A DNA stretch of 64,000 bases from Trametes villosa (lineage: Eukaryota; Basidiomycota; Agaricomycetes; Polyporales; Polyporaceae). Positions 23,701 through 32,156 of the stretch are shown here, one piece after another. Below the pieces are notes generated by a model. The model searched no databases. It had not been told where the DNA came from and saw only the letters and a program-made list of their open reading frames with translations. Position numbers and translations under genes: made by a program. The stretch's first letter is position 1. The number at the start of each line of letters is the position of its first letter. The stretch lies in NCBI GenBank assembly GCA_002964805.2, contig PUDQ02000005.1, positions 1-64,000 of the forward strand. The letters are read 5' to 3'.

Positions 23701-24099
23701 GAAGTAGTCTTCACGAAAGGTTCCGCGGTCGGACTCCTCAAATGCGAGTACCCGTTCGTTGAGTCGAAAGATGTGCTTGAATAGTTTCTCTTCTTCGGGC
23801 CATAGAAATCCGTCCTTGTTGATCTTCATCTCCTCTACTCTCTCCATGGTGATCTTGGCGGTAGGAACAAAGTCTGGCGGTTGCTTCGGCAGCGGCGGCA
23901 ACGTGTCTAGTGGGTCTTCCGGGAACTGGCGAGTAACACGTGCATCTTCTGGGAATACTCCCGGTATGGGCTTGACTCGACGGTCGACAGGTTTGTATGT
24001 GGCGCCTAAGACTTGTTGTGGTTGCGGGCTTGCGTGTGGCTCATCGAGGAGGTCGCTCGGGTCCTCAATGATCAGAAAGACTATTGGACGTCTCTCCAT
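20716..24099 (-). CDS. pol: Pol: reverse transcriptase, RNase H, integrase (1127 aa)
   Basis: A single open frame from ATG 24099. The reverse transcriptase has LRLVHDLQPLN near residue 195 and the catalytic FIDDL near 297 (Phe in place of the usual Tyr of YxDD). RNase H shows VILSVDSSKYAVGF near 470. The integrase has an H-H-C-C zinc motif (GIGHRGE through SSCRECQ), then catalytic Asp in HMDVMFMP near 778, Asp in ITDNGSEF near 834 and Glu in NGVVERGHF near 870. The C-terminus is a small integrase tail and an acidic stretch (EEIEWDDEEPEVEQ). No protease is present here, in agreement with its location in Gag. All catalytic residues are in place, so the enzyme set looks functional. It belongs to a Ty3/gypsy lineage common in basidiomycetes; no chromodomain is seen. 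Confidence 0.92.
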   Translation of the reverse strand: MERRPIVFLIIEDPSDLLDEPHASPQPQQVLGATYKPVDRRVKPIPGVFPEDARVTRQFPEDPLDTLPPLPKQPPDFVPTAKITMERVEEMKINKDGFLWPEEEKLFKHIFRLNERVLAFEESDRGTFREDYFSPYIIPTIPHVPWVEKNIPIPPGIREQVIELMKGKLEAGVYERCQSSYRSKWFCVLKKNGKLRLVHDLQPLNAVTIRDAGLPPSLDDFVEPFAGRQCYTVLDLFWAFDARKLDPISRDLTAFQSPLGLLRLTSMPMGFTNSPAEFQACMTFVLQDEIPHTANVFIDDLPIKGPATQYPDAQGNPETLPENPGIRRFIWEHANDVHRILHRVGHAGITFSGLKAQICRPDVIIVGQKCTPEGRMPEDDKVEKIRNWPPPKTVKDVRGFIGLCGTVRIWIKDFSERVRPLRELTLNGAEFIWDERRQEAFEELKEIVASAPALRPIDYTSESPVILSVDSSKYAVGFILSQIDEEGRRRPARYGSLPMNATEANYSQPKLELYGLYRALRRWRLYLVGVKTLHVEVDAKYIKGMLNEPDLQPNATINRWIQGILLFDFKLIHVPAAQHKGPDALSRRPLGEGEQDEEDREDEWLDNIALYAGLTPERARREFKSHQLTTPPEMSRALITTTTTQDVTLQNIFQFLDTLKLPNFPTTAARFKFLRKCQQYFVKEGRLYRRYPRRMPVRVILNQDKRLRILKEAHDGIGHRGEQATFETIRLRFFWPFYHSDIRQYVSSCRECQIRSTKKVEVPLIISTPVDLFYKVHMDVMFMPKARGYTCIIACWDDLSGVTETRALRSANSKEVAKFFWEQIICRYGAVHHVITDNGSEFKGAFEALVNKYGIHHIRISPYNSKANGVVERGHFILRESLVKACEGEISRWPELLPHAQFADRITIRQTTGFSPYFLLHGVHPTLPMDLREYTFMVQGFHQGMSHSDLLALRIRQLERRPQDVAHAADVLRKTRISSKEHFEARFAHRLRKKAFEPGDLVLVRNTAVEREMNRKHKPRYLGPYEVVRQTYNGAYVIKELNGEISRESVAAFRLLAYDSAGRSLDGIATDPISMIGESASRRQAAEEQEEIEWDDEEPEVEQDPDEEDDSDLEDIPVSRRTRSHFH

Positions 24100-24259
24100 G
24101 GTGCGTGATTTTGCTGATTGGTTCGTTGTGTGACTTGGGTGTGTGTCGCGTGATGCGGGTAGCCAGTTTAACGTCGTAGCAGGGACAGCGCAGAGTCATA
24201 CATATATTGTACAGAGTCCATGATGACATGCATGGCTACTTCTGCCGGCTGTAGACATG

Positions 24260-24760
24260 CTAAGCTGGTGAAAGCGGCGTATGCGGAATCTGCACGTACA
24301 ACACTCCAATCCGCGCGCTTGACGGACTCTTCGGCATCCATACCAGGCGCTCTCCTCGAAGGGCGATGTCCAGCGGGTATAGGGCGTCGGGGACTGGGAC
24401 GGTGTGGGTGCTTTGGGGTGCGAGGTGCCCCGTGATGTCGAGGATTTTGGAGACGGCAAGTGCGACACACCCAACCAACCCTCCGAGCTTCTGGTAGCGA
24501 ACCGCAAGCAGGACCTCGTGGTGCGGAAGGTGTTGCGGGATGACAGACAGCACAACGAAGTGCTGCTGATACTGGACGATGCGGCTGATGAAGCCGGAGA
24601 AGCCGATTGGGCGGTCGTATGGGAACGGGTTGAAGAGTCGGACGTGGGAGTGAAGGTACACCTGGTGGTCGTCCCTCCCGCCGTCATAGACGAGCATGGT
24701 GTAGCCCTCCATGGCGAAGACGTAGTAGGCGGGGATCTCGGCAGGGACGGGAGCGGACAT
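24260..24760 (-). CDS. Extra ORF between gag and pol of gypsy element 1 (166 aa)
   Basis: On the coding strand of the element, an ATG at 24760 opens a frame of 166 residues beginning MSAPVPAEIPAYYVFAMEG. It has a balanced composition with alternating hydrophobic stretches (VQYQQHFVVLSVIPQHL, GLVGCVALAVSKIL) and no known motif. It ends 160 bp before the Pol start. The same frame is open upstream to 25015. A real accessory protein is possible, since both neighbours on this strand are intact; a chance frame cannot be excluded. Confidence 0.45.
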   Translation of the reverse strand: MSAPVPAEIPAYYVFAMEGYTMLVYDGGRDDHQVYLHSHVRLFNPFPYDRPIGFSGFISRIVQYQQHFVVLSVIPQHLPHHEVLLAVRYQKLGGLVGCVALAVSKILDITGHLAPQSTHTVPVPDALYPLDIALRGERLVWMPKSPSSARIGVLYVQIPHTPLSPA

Positions 24761-26049
24761 GATCGAGTGTGTCGGGGAGAGTGATGATGGTTTCGGGGAG
24801 AGTGATGGAAGCGCCGGGGAGACTGCTGCGTTGAGTATACATGTGCTTCTGAAACTCAGACTCCTTGTGATTGGCGTTCGGGGATCAATCTGTAGATCTC
24901 GGGGTGGTGACCGGCTTCCGTTGGGGAACCATCCGCCCCACAGTCTTTGCTGATGAGCTACTGGGTGTCCTGGTGTTGCTCGCCCCACAGTCATGAACTT
25001 GAACTCCAGGTCCATGTGCGCACGGTAGAATGTCGGCTATGTCGGGGTAGTGTTCTGCGCGGCGGAACCGAAGAATAAGCATTTGGGTATGACATCGGGG
25101 AACTGTGGGATGGGGTTCTTTGATGGACCGGGTCTGGGCGTGATTAACCGTGTTTGTGATCCGGGTTTGTCGGGTTTGATGGGGATGGTCTAGGCTCGCA
25201 CGTGGCACTCCTTCTTCTTCGGCAGATCCGTGGTTCTCGGGGTTCTCCGTGCCGATTCTCCAGTACGCAAGCCCTCGTGGCTATGGCATGGCAGACATCG
25301 GGCTTCTCGGGCTTCTGTTACGTCTTCGTGATCTCATTCGTGCTTAGCACATTGCTGCGCATACCCTATGGTGGCCGTGTGAATCCGTCCTTGATGAGCG
25401 CTGGGGCTGTTGAAAGACTTGCGTCGGCGGCGACTCGCCCGTTTTCTTTGTCCACTTTCTCCTTCTCCTGGGCCATTCCTCCACTCTGCGGACGTCCTCC
25501 TTAGCCTGGTCCTGGGATGGGTGCCTCTGCGAACTGATCGACCTCGTAAGTCCCTCGTCTGCTGTTCTGGCTGTGTCTTGACGTGGGTGGTAGATGGCGG
25601 TACACGGTGCCAACGCGGCAAGAACAGTCGGTCGGGGTGGTGATATTTTATTGGGTTGTCGTTGGTACGTTCTTGTCGTTCTGGTCTGCGCGTCCGTGGT
25701 AATCGTGTTGTTCAGGTCTTCTTCATCTGGCGGTGTCCAGTAGTTGGGCGATCCGCCGCTCCTCCAACTGCTGAGTGCTGCCCCTTTCTAATCTTTGCAT
25801 GCACCCCCCTCCACTCGTACGTCCTTCCCTTTGCCTTCACGCTTCCCCTCTCAAGCATCCCCCCTAGAACATAGACTTAGACCGAGCCCCTGCGCGTCCT
25901 CTCGGGCAGACTGCGGCTCCTTACGACATGTAATGACCTATACCCAGGGACAGATGGAACATATAGCGCTGCGTCGTCATCACGTGTGAGGTGTGCTAAG
26001 TGCTACTGTGTGGGCTGCTGCGGTACGTGGTACGTGCTCTCGTCGTCCT
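24761..26049 (-). other. Spacer between Gag-protease and the extra ORF of gypsy element 1
   Basis: About 1.3 kb without a convincing frame. It carries two internal copies of the terminal polypurine tract (see 24931-24991). A promoter or splice sites for a separate pol message would have to lie here or in the LTR; none is clear. Confidence 0.4.
24931..24991 (-). other. Internal polypurine-tract-like sequences
   Basis: ACTGTGGGGCGGAT (minus strand, 24944-24931) is identical over 14 bp to the tract and first base at the 3' LTR (20686-20673). A second copy, ACTGTGGGGCG, lies at 24991-24981. Confidence 0.5.
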
Positions 26050-29000
26050 TTAGAGTGGTGAGTTCGGTGGCGGCGGCGGTGTGACTCGGTCCCATGAGTA
26101 TCTCGAGGGTATGCTCCCGACGAATATGTTGCTAATGCGTAGGCTGTCGTCCCATTCGTCGTCTGTCTCCATGTCAGTGTCGAGTGTTGCACTGAGGCTG
26201 CTGAGTGTTTGTGAGTTTTGCGCCTCCTGTTCCGGAGTGGTTCGTAGTCGCCATCGCTGCGCGTGTGCATGGATCTCGTCCTCCTCGAGCTCGTCGATGA
26301 ATTCCTCTATGTCCATCTGAGTGATGCCTCGCCAGAAATGTGGCCGCTGTGGTCCCGGCGAGTCGTGTTCACTGAGTACAAGAGATTCGCTCGACTTCTG
26401 TGCTGCTGCGCGTTCCGCTTCCTGAGCGTCTCGGGTACGGTCGGTTGAGTGTGGGAAGTAGATCATGTGTAGTGCGGCATGTCCCTCCCGGTACGTTCCG
26501 TTGACCTTGATGAGGAAGTTGCGAAGCAGGAAGATGTCTTCTTCTTCCACCAGTCGTACTCTCCATGAGTCGTTGATTGTCAGACGGTCCGCCGATAGAA
26601 CTTCTGGTAGCTCTATGTGTGGTTTGCCTTCAGCGGGGTCATGGTGGTGGCCGGCGATATACTTGATGATGAGGTCCCGGTACATGCGGTTCTCTATTGC
26701 TAGAGGACTGGGGCCGGTTTCACGGGGTGACTGGAGGTCAACTTTCCATGGATCGCAGTACGATGGAGTGAACGGGTCCGCTTCGATGTCTTCTTCGGCC
26801 TGGTCCTGTGGTGCGCTTGTGTCCGTTCCGTCCGTTTGGGTTCCGATATCTCTCTTTGCTGGTGTCATCATCTCTGCTAGTCGGTCAGTCTCCGAGAAAT
26901 CCATGACGGGGATCTCTGGGTCTTGTACGTGGATGGAAGCACACATCTTCGCAGCCTGATCCCATGCCATGTGTTGTGCTTGCAGGGATGAGACTAGAAG
27001 CTCGTGAGTATGCCGTCCGTCTAGTGACCGTACTCCAACAGTGACGCCGTCGGTCGAGTGTCGGAACCACATCTGGTTGATGTGCTGCCATGGCTGGCCG
27101 AGTATCCCTGGCGTAGTGAGATTGTCGATGATATGGAGTTCGACTACCGAGGTGATGTTTCCGAATGTAACAGGGGTTCTCCATACTCCGCGGGATCTGA
27201 GGGGTTGGCCGTTGGCGTTGACTAGCCTGAGATGGTCCTGTGCGTGTCGTAATGATCCTCCGAGTGCTCGGAAAATGTCTGTGCGGATGCAGTCCACCTG
27301 GGATCCTGTGTCCAGTAGGAAGGGTATGTTTATGTGTCCAATACCGATCCGGAGGATGATAAGCGGGGAAGGTGGCGGCGGCGGTGGCAGATACGGCATG
27401 CGGTGGTGTGGCATCGGGATCACACTTCCAATTCGTACAGATCCGACATTGGCTCTCACTGTCTGGACGGTTTGTGAGGGAAGGACACTGATGAGCACAT
27501 GTCCGCGGAATGCTCCTAATCCGTTGGTGAGGGACGCATTCGGTAGGAGGAGAGTTGGGAACTCCTCGTTGTTGGTGTTGCGGAACATGAGCGAGTTGTG
27601 TGCGTTGATAGTGGTTGGTCCCGTCCATGCGACTTGATTGAAGCGAGGTTGGTGCGGGGCTCCCATAGTGTCCCTGGCCTGGATCATGAGGTTACTGATC
27701 TGCCTGGTGAGTGTGTCCGTGGTTTCAGTTCCAGGGGAGTAGACACGGGTGCGGGTGGTCCTATTGAAGCCGTCGTCATGTTGGGAATATGCCTGGTCGT
27801 TGGAGTCGGGGTTTATAAAAGGGCTGTCGCTATCTTCCGAGCTGTCTGATGGTGTATCCAGAGACTCGTCACTCTCTGAGCTGCTCTCTGAGTCTGAGGT
27901 AAGGTCAGGGACCTCTTCAAACCGATCTGAGCTGCTGTCGTCTGAGAGTGTGTCGATGTCGCTGTCCGATGTGGTGGTTAGGCCCTTGCTGTCTCTGTTT
28001 GCTGACCACTCCTTGACGATGGTGGAGTATACTCCTGGTGCGAATTCCGAGGTAGGCTGGGGAATGACGAGCATTTCTGACTTAGGATAAACCCTTGTCG
28101 CTGGGAAGGTAAGGTAGGTACCGTCTTCACGTTCTTCAATCCCGATCTTGTGAGCCTGCTGCCAAGGTCGTCCGAGTAGGCCGTCGAATGGGGGGTTCTC
28201 CGCGACATATGCACTGATGGAAGTGGTGACGTGTCCGAGCTTCAGGGGAATGTCTTCAACCAATCCAAGAAGCCTGCCGGTGCCTCCGTTGGCGTCGTTC
28301 ATGGTGATGGCTTCGCCCGTGTTGATTGGCTTGCGCACGATGTTCTTGCAGACCTTCTCGCTGATGATGTTGAGTTGAGACCCTGTATCAACGATGAATG
28401 TGACCGGCTTGAAGTTGCACTCCATTTGTAGGCGGATGAGTGAGCCTGTGCGTGATGTTACAAGGTGTGTAGCCGGTGTGAGTGATGATGCCGGCACAGT
28501 GTCAACCTTCTTCAGCTTGAGCATGTCGATAAGGCTACTGGCAATTTCGCGAGAGCTTCCTGCAATCTCCCGTACTGGCAGGGTGACTGGTAGGTCAAGA
28601 AGCTTCTCCGCAATCTTGGCAGGGTCTATGGTCTTGCTGACATCAGAGGCACGTGGCATCCAACGAGGCTTGTCCGTGGAAGCTGGTTCCGTGGTGGCTG
28701 GTCTCTTCCGTTGGAGTTGAGTGCGGTCGTCAATCATCTCTACGTCGTTGTCTGGGTTGAACGTCATAGGCTGGGTCTCCACTGGCACGAGCCGCTGCAT
28801 GGGGAACCGGTGGACTGGGGTGGTCTTCTGGGTTGCCTCTGTCTTCTTCGGCTTGTCCTTCTCCTGCTCCTTTGCTCGGGATGGGACTCCTACTCCGTCG
28901 AAAGCCTGTTTGCGATAAGGGCGGGTGCTCCGTTGGGTTCTCTCGACTTGAGAGACCATGACATCAGCCTCCTCTACTTCCCCCTCTGACTCCTCCTCTG

Positions 29001-30396
29001 AGTCCTCTGCTCGTCCTCCGTACGCAATGAAGTTGACCTTCGGAAGTACGCGCTCGATGGCTTGAACGATGTTCTCCCCGTCCTGTCTCCTAATGAGCTG
29101 TCCTGCCTTGTCGGTGACACGTCCACGGTAGTCTCGCATAACCTGGCCCTTGGATATGTACTTCTGGATCTCAGGGCAGTGGTTCATGACATGACCTGGC
29201 TGGCCACACCCGAAGCACCCTGGAATTCCTGACAGCGGTAGTGGCGGTGGCATTGGCGGGCGGCCCATGGATGGCCTATTCATATGCGGTGGTAGGTCAC
29301 GTGAGACGTTCTGGCTGAACCGTGGTGGAGGCCTGAGAATTGGCTGGTAGAAGCAGTTCTGTACGTTGGGGTCGATGCGGCAGGCCTTGAGGTATGCAGC
29401 ACCATATAGTGGGTCGTCCAATTGCAGAGTATGGAGTTGCTTGATGAGGCTATCCAACTCTACGTCTTCGGGCTTGCGGGACGGCGAAGGTACTGGCATA
29501 GTCTTGGGCTTCTCCTCTCGGGCCTTCTCCTGCTGGTCAGAAACGTACTTGCGGAGGTGTTTCTTCTTCGTCTCCTTCTCGTTCTCCTCAATGTCGCTTG
29601 TATCGTCTTCTTCGTCAAACCGCCGGGCCTTGCGCGTTGGGATTGGTGAGTCCCGCTCTCCTCTGTTCCGGCCAATCCCGGTGATCTCCTCGAAGTAGTC
29701 GGAGTCTTCGTCATCTGATTCGTCGGCATAGGCATTGTCTGCCCCAAGTCGTTCTGTGTCGAAGCGATCTACGCTAAGTAGAGCCTTGGCTGCCTTCTCG
29801 ATAGCCTTTGGCGTGAACGGCGTGGACATGTCGTGCTCGGGGTCTTCTAGAAGAATCCGTGCCTCAAGCCGCTTGCGGAAGGTCCGGTGCAGACCCATCC
29901 ACAGATAGTAGGCATATTCTCCCTCCGTAATCTTCTTCTTCCCCTTCAGCCAGCCCGCAATGCGGACGAAGCTCCTAAGATACTGTCGCCAGTCGCGTAG
30001 CTCCATGATAGGTTCCTCCTTGTACTTGGTGACAAAGCGCTGTAGGTCCTTGATGCGGAAGCGCCTCGACTCCAGGTCGGCATTCCAGTAGATCCGGATG
30101 TCTTCCTTGAGTTGAGTCCATGAGCCCTGCTGGTAGGATGGGAACCCTTCCATCGTCTCCCGGACCACTCTTCCGCAGTAGTCCACAATGGTCTCGCATT
30201 TCTCCTTCTCCGTAAGGTTGTGAGTGACGGCGAGCCTTTCATACTTGCGCAGGAATGGCTCTACGTCGGATGCTTCGCCCCTAAATCGCTTGGGAGCTCG
30301 GCGTGATCCTTCCACTGGCATGTCGAGGACGGAGCGTGAGCTCATGCTGAAGTCTGTGCCGACTGATGGGCTTATGGAGCGGTGCTCGTCATCCAT
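26050..30396 (-). CDS. gag: Gag polyprotein with zinc knuckle and two aspartic protease cores (1448 aa)
   Basis: The reading frame is open from just inside the PBS; the first ATG is at 30396. The N-terminal third is a Gag capsid-like domain (VEPFLRKYERL, YYLWMGLHRTFRKRL). A CCHC zinc knuckle, CFGCGQPGHVMNHC, begins near residue 394. A retroviral-type aspartic protease core follows near residue 670 (FIVDTGSQLNII, then GLLGRPW). A Ser/Asp-rich linker leads to a second core near residue 1029 (FLLDTGSQVDCI, then GILGQPW). The last 300 residues are acidic and unassigned, with an AHA-type helical stretch (DELEEDEIHAHAQRW). Retroviral proteases normally act as homodimers of one core each; two cores in one chain are unusual. 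The protein would form virus-like particles in the cytoplasm and process Gag and Pol. No frameshift signal links it to Pol, which starts 1.95 kb further on. Confidence 0.85.
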   Translation of the reverse strand: MDDEHRSISPSVGTDFSMSSRSVLDMPVEGSRRAPKRFRGEASDVEPFLRKYERLAVTHNLTEKEKCETIVDYCGRVVRETMEGFPSYQQGSWTQLKEDIRIYWNADLESRRFRIKDLQRFVTKYKEEPIMELRDWRQYLRSFVRIAGWLKGKKKITEGEYAYYLWMGLHRTFRKRLEARILLEDPEHDMSTPFTPKAIEKAAKALLSVDRFDTERLGADNAYADESDDEDSDYFEEITGIGRNRGERDSPIPTRKARRFDEEDDTSDIEENEKETKKKHLRKYVSDQQEKAREEKPKTMPVPSPSRKPEDVELDSLIKQLHTLQLDDPLYGAAYLKACRIDPNVQNCFYQPILRPPPRFSQNVSRDLPPHMNRPSMGRPPMPPPLPLSGIPGCFGCGQPGHVMNHCPEIQKYISKGQVMRDYRGRVTDKAGQLIRRQDGENIVQAIERVLPKVNFIAYGGRAEDSEEESEGEVEEADVMVSQVERTQRSTRPYRKQAFDGVGVPSRAKEQEKDKPKKTEATQKTTPVHRFPMQRLVPVETQPMTFNPDNDVEMIDDRTQLQRKRPATTEPASTDKPRWMPRASDVSKTIDPAKIAEKLLDLPVTLPVREIAGSSREIASSLIDMLKLKKVDTVPASSLTPATHLVTSRTGSLIRLQMECNFKPVTFIVDTGSQLNIISEKVCKNIVRKPINTGEAITMNDANGGTGRLLGLVEDIPLKLGHVTTSISAYVAENPPFDGLLGRPWQQAHKIGIEEREDGTYLTFPATRVYPKSEMLVIPQPTSEFAPGVYSTIVKEWSANRDSKGLTTTSDSDIDTLSDDSSSDRFEEVPDLTSDSESSSESDESLDTPSDSSEDSDSPFINPDSNDQAYSQHDDGFNRTTRTRVYSPGTETTDTLTRQISNLMIQARDTMGAPHQPRFNQVAWTGPTTINAHNSLMFRNTNNEEFPTLLLPNASLTNGLGAFRGHVLISVLPSQTVQTVRANVGSVRIGSVIPMPHHRMPYLPPPPPPSPLIILRIGIGHINIPFLLDTGSQVDCIRTDIFRALGGSLRHAQDHLRLVNANGQPLRSRGVWRTPVTFGNITSVVELHIIDNLTTPGILGQPWQHINQMWFRHSTDGVTVGVRSLDGRHTHELLVSSLQAQHMAWDQAAKMCASIHVQDPEIPVMDFSETDRLAEMMTPAKRDIGTQTDGTDTSAPQDQAEEDIEADPFTPSYCDPWKVDLQSPRETGPSPLAIENRMYRDLIIKYIAGHHHDPAEGKPHIELPEVLSADRLTINDSWRVRLVEEEDIFLLRNFLIKVNGTYREGHAALHMIYFPHSTDRTRDAQEAERAAAQKSSESLVLSEHDSPGPQRPHFWRGITQMDIEEFIDELEEDEIHAHAQRWRLRTTPEQEAQNSQTLSSLSATLDTDMETDDEWDDSLRISNIFVGSIPSRYSWDRVTPPPPPNSPL

Positions 30397-30490
30397 GCTG
30401 ATTTGAGGATAGCGCAGCTGAATAGTGTGTTCGGAAGTCGTGTTGGGTGAATGTCGGTTATTCGAGGTAGTCGTATGGGAATCAATCACT

Positions 30491-30509
30491 CCCCTCGCGG
30501 TGGGCTCCA
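30491..30509 (-). other. Putative primer binding site of gypsy element 1
   Basis: Four bases inside the 5' LTR the minus strand reads TGGAGCCCACCGCGAGGGG. A TGG at this place is what pairing with a tRNA 3' CCA requires. I could not assign the tRNA. Confidence 0.5.
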
Positions 30510-31054
30510 GTGATGTCGTAGGCTATCCGGGAATCGGATTGATTGGGTAGGTGAAAAGGGGTGAGGGGATATGGCGATGAAAATTCCCTGATGCTGCCGC
30601 AAAGCGTGTGGGGTTTCCTGTTTTCCAACAGAGGCTTTGCCGAGTTCGTGACTAAGCCGGGCTGGCTATGATCCTTGAATAACCGTGTGTGGTGTGTGTA
30701 GGTAAAGACTGCGGGTGCGAGTCTTAGATGGTGGTCGCCCTGAGTGTTTGGGCAGAGTTCCCCTATATGTGTTGGGAGGGGTCGAGTCCGGGCTGTGTCG
30801 GGATGCGGGTGCTGGTTCTCCCTATGTATATTCACGCTCTGCGTAGCGTGGTGAGTGACGTCTCTTCTGTGACCCCGTGTCGAGCGAGCTGTCTTAGCGC
30901 GCTGATTGACGTGTCTGCTGGCCCCGTGTCGAGTGTGCTGTTGTTAGCGCACTGATTGACGTGTCAGTTGTCCTATCTCCTGGGTCCCGTGTTGGTACGC
31001 CCTGCGGTTGGCGTGTCAAGTGACGGTGTCGTGTGGTCGTGCTTCTGTCTTCGT

Positions 31055-31342
31055 ACCAGTAGTTGTCGCAAAGTTCCGTTGAACCCCAACTAGTCTGGTA
31101 GCTTCAGTGTTCTTGTGTGCGTGTTTTCTTCGTCTGTGGTCAGTAGTTGTCGTAAACTCTCGGCTAGAGCCCAACTAATCTGACGGGTCCTGTCGTGTTC
31201 GTGCGTGTCTCCGTGGGTACCAGTAGTTGTCGCAGAGTTCCGGTGAACCCCAACTAATCTGGTGAGTTCTGTGCTATGTCGGCTGTGTACGGCGTGTGCT
31301 AGTAGTTGTCACAAGGTTCCGTATGAACCCCAACTAATCTAG
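31055..31342 (-). repeat. Four inverted-repeat (hairpin) units in the LTR leader
   Basis: Four units, about 80 bp apart, each run from (C)AGTAGTTG to CAACTA(a/g)TCTG with 20-25 bp between, so each RNA copy could form a hairpin. Examples start at 31055, about 31140, 31220 and 31300. The equivalent array in the other LTR is 19571-19862. They lie downstream of the TATA box, so they would be transcribed in the 5' leader. Confidence 0.6.
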
Positions 31343-31489
31343 CCTAAAAGGCTGCTTGCTGAGTGCTTGGTGGTGAATATGTGGTGGTGGTGAGGTAGTG
31401 GTGGTGGTGGGGATACTAAGGTGTGGGTTGACCACCTTAGGGGGCTTTCGAGAATAAATGATTGCCTGTTAGTGCCTTGCTCAGCCCGG

Positions 31490-31497
31490 TATTTATA
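31490..31497 (-). promoter_or_regulatory. TATA box of gypsy element 1
   Basis: TATAAATA on the minus strand inside GGGTATAAATACC, at a position that separates a long U3 from an R/U5 of roughly 950 bp. The copy in the other LTR is at 20009-20016. Confidence 0.65.
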
Positions 31498-31872
31498 CCC
31501 GAGGCAGAGGGGTGTGGGAAACCTGTACAGTACATGACAAAGCAGGTCTAAAGTACGACTAAGCTACGTCCAGCATAATCTTGTATGTCCATGAATTTTC
31601 CTGTCCTTTCCGGCTCTTTCCATGACCTCTATTCCTTTCCTTCCTACTCCTTTCCGGGACTTTCCAGAACATTCTAAGAATATTCCATGAACAGCCTAGG
31701 GCTTTCATCAACCATTCTAGTGCTTTCCAGTAGTTTAGGCTAGAGGATGGTGGAATATTCCAGAAGTTTCCGGGGGTTTCCGTGAGTTTCTGGTGCGTTC
31801 TCGCCTGGTATCTCCTGGATTGTTCCGGCACCTTCCGTTCCTTGATGCTACCCACTGAGTGCTGATGCCCTA

Positions 31873-32022
31873 GAAAGTTCTAGAACCCTCTGGCTATGTC
31901 TCTGCTTCCGTGACTGGGAATATTCTAGCGTGTTCTTGATGGGTGACGCTGACACGCAGACTCCTTTCTCCTCTTGACATGTCTGGAACCTTCTAGAATG
32001 TTCTCGACCTTCAGGAATATTC
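31873..32022 (-). promoter_or_regulatory. Cluster of heat shock elements in U3 of the 5' LTR
   Basis: Alternating GAA/TTC units with exact 2-bp spacing occur three times: GAAagTTCtaGAA at 31873-31885, GAAccTTCtaGAAtgTTC at 31986-32003, and TTCagGAAtaTTC at 32010-32022. This is the binding consensus of heat shock factor trimers. The cluster lies about 380-530 bp upstream of the TATA box and is kept in both LTRs. Confidence 0.7.
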
Positions 32023-32156
32023 CCTCGTGTTCCGGCAGCTACTAGACTCTTCCTGGGTGCCCTTCTTGTCTGGCTGTATGGTGAGTGCTCATCTGGTCTG
32101 GCGTACACTGGAAGGTTCCGGTAGGTCCATGTGCCAAACCTGTTTGGTGCATGACA

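Larger units (their letters stand above)
19031..32156 (-). mobile_element. Ty3/gypsy LTR retrotransposon 1 (minus strand, 13.1 kb)
   Basis: Two LTRs of identical length (1643 bp, 19031-20673 and 30514-32156) with TGTC..GACA ends flank a Gag-protease ORF, a small extra ORF and a Pol ORF, all on the minus strand. A primer-binding-site-like TGG sequence and a polypurine tract sit in the right places. The LTRs differ at only a few dozen positions, so insertion was fairly recent. No 5-bp target duplication is present: the outer flanks are cgcgc and acgca. The right LTR abuts the interior of a second element. Confidence 0.92.
30514..32156 (-). repeat. 5' LTR of gypsy element 1
   Basis: 1643 bp, TGTC..GACA termini. 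In the direction of transcription it begins at 32156. U3 holds heat-shock-element-like clusters (31873-32022) and a TATA box (31497-31490). The downstream part (R/U5) holds four inverted-repeat units at 31055-31342. Confidence 0.92.

Noticed and set aside
30491..30509. Naming the tRNA that pairs with the primer binding site
   Set aside because: The sequence could not be matched to a specific tRNA by eye.
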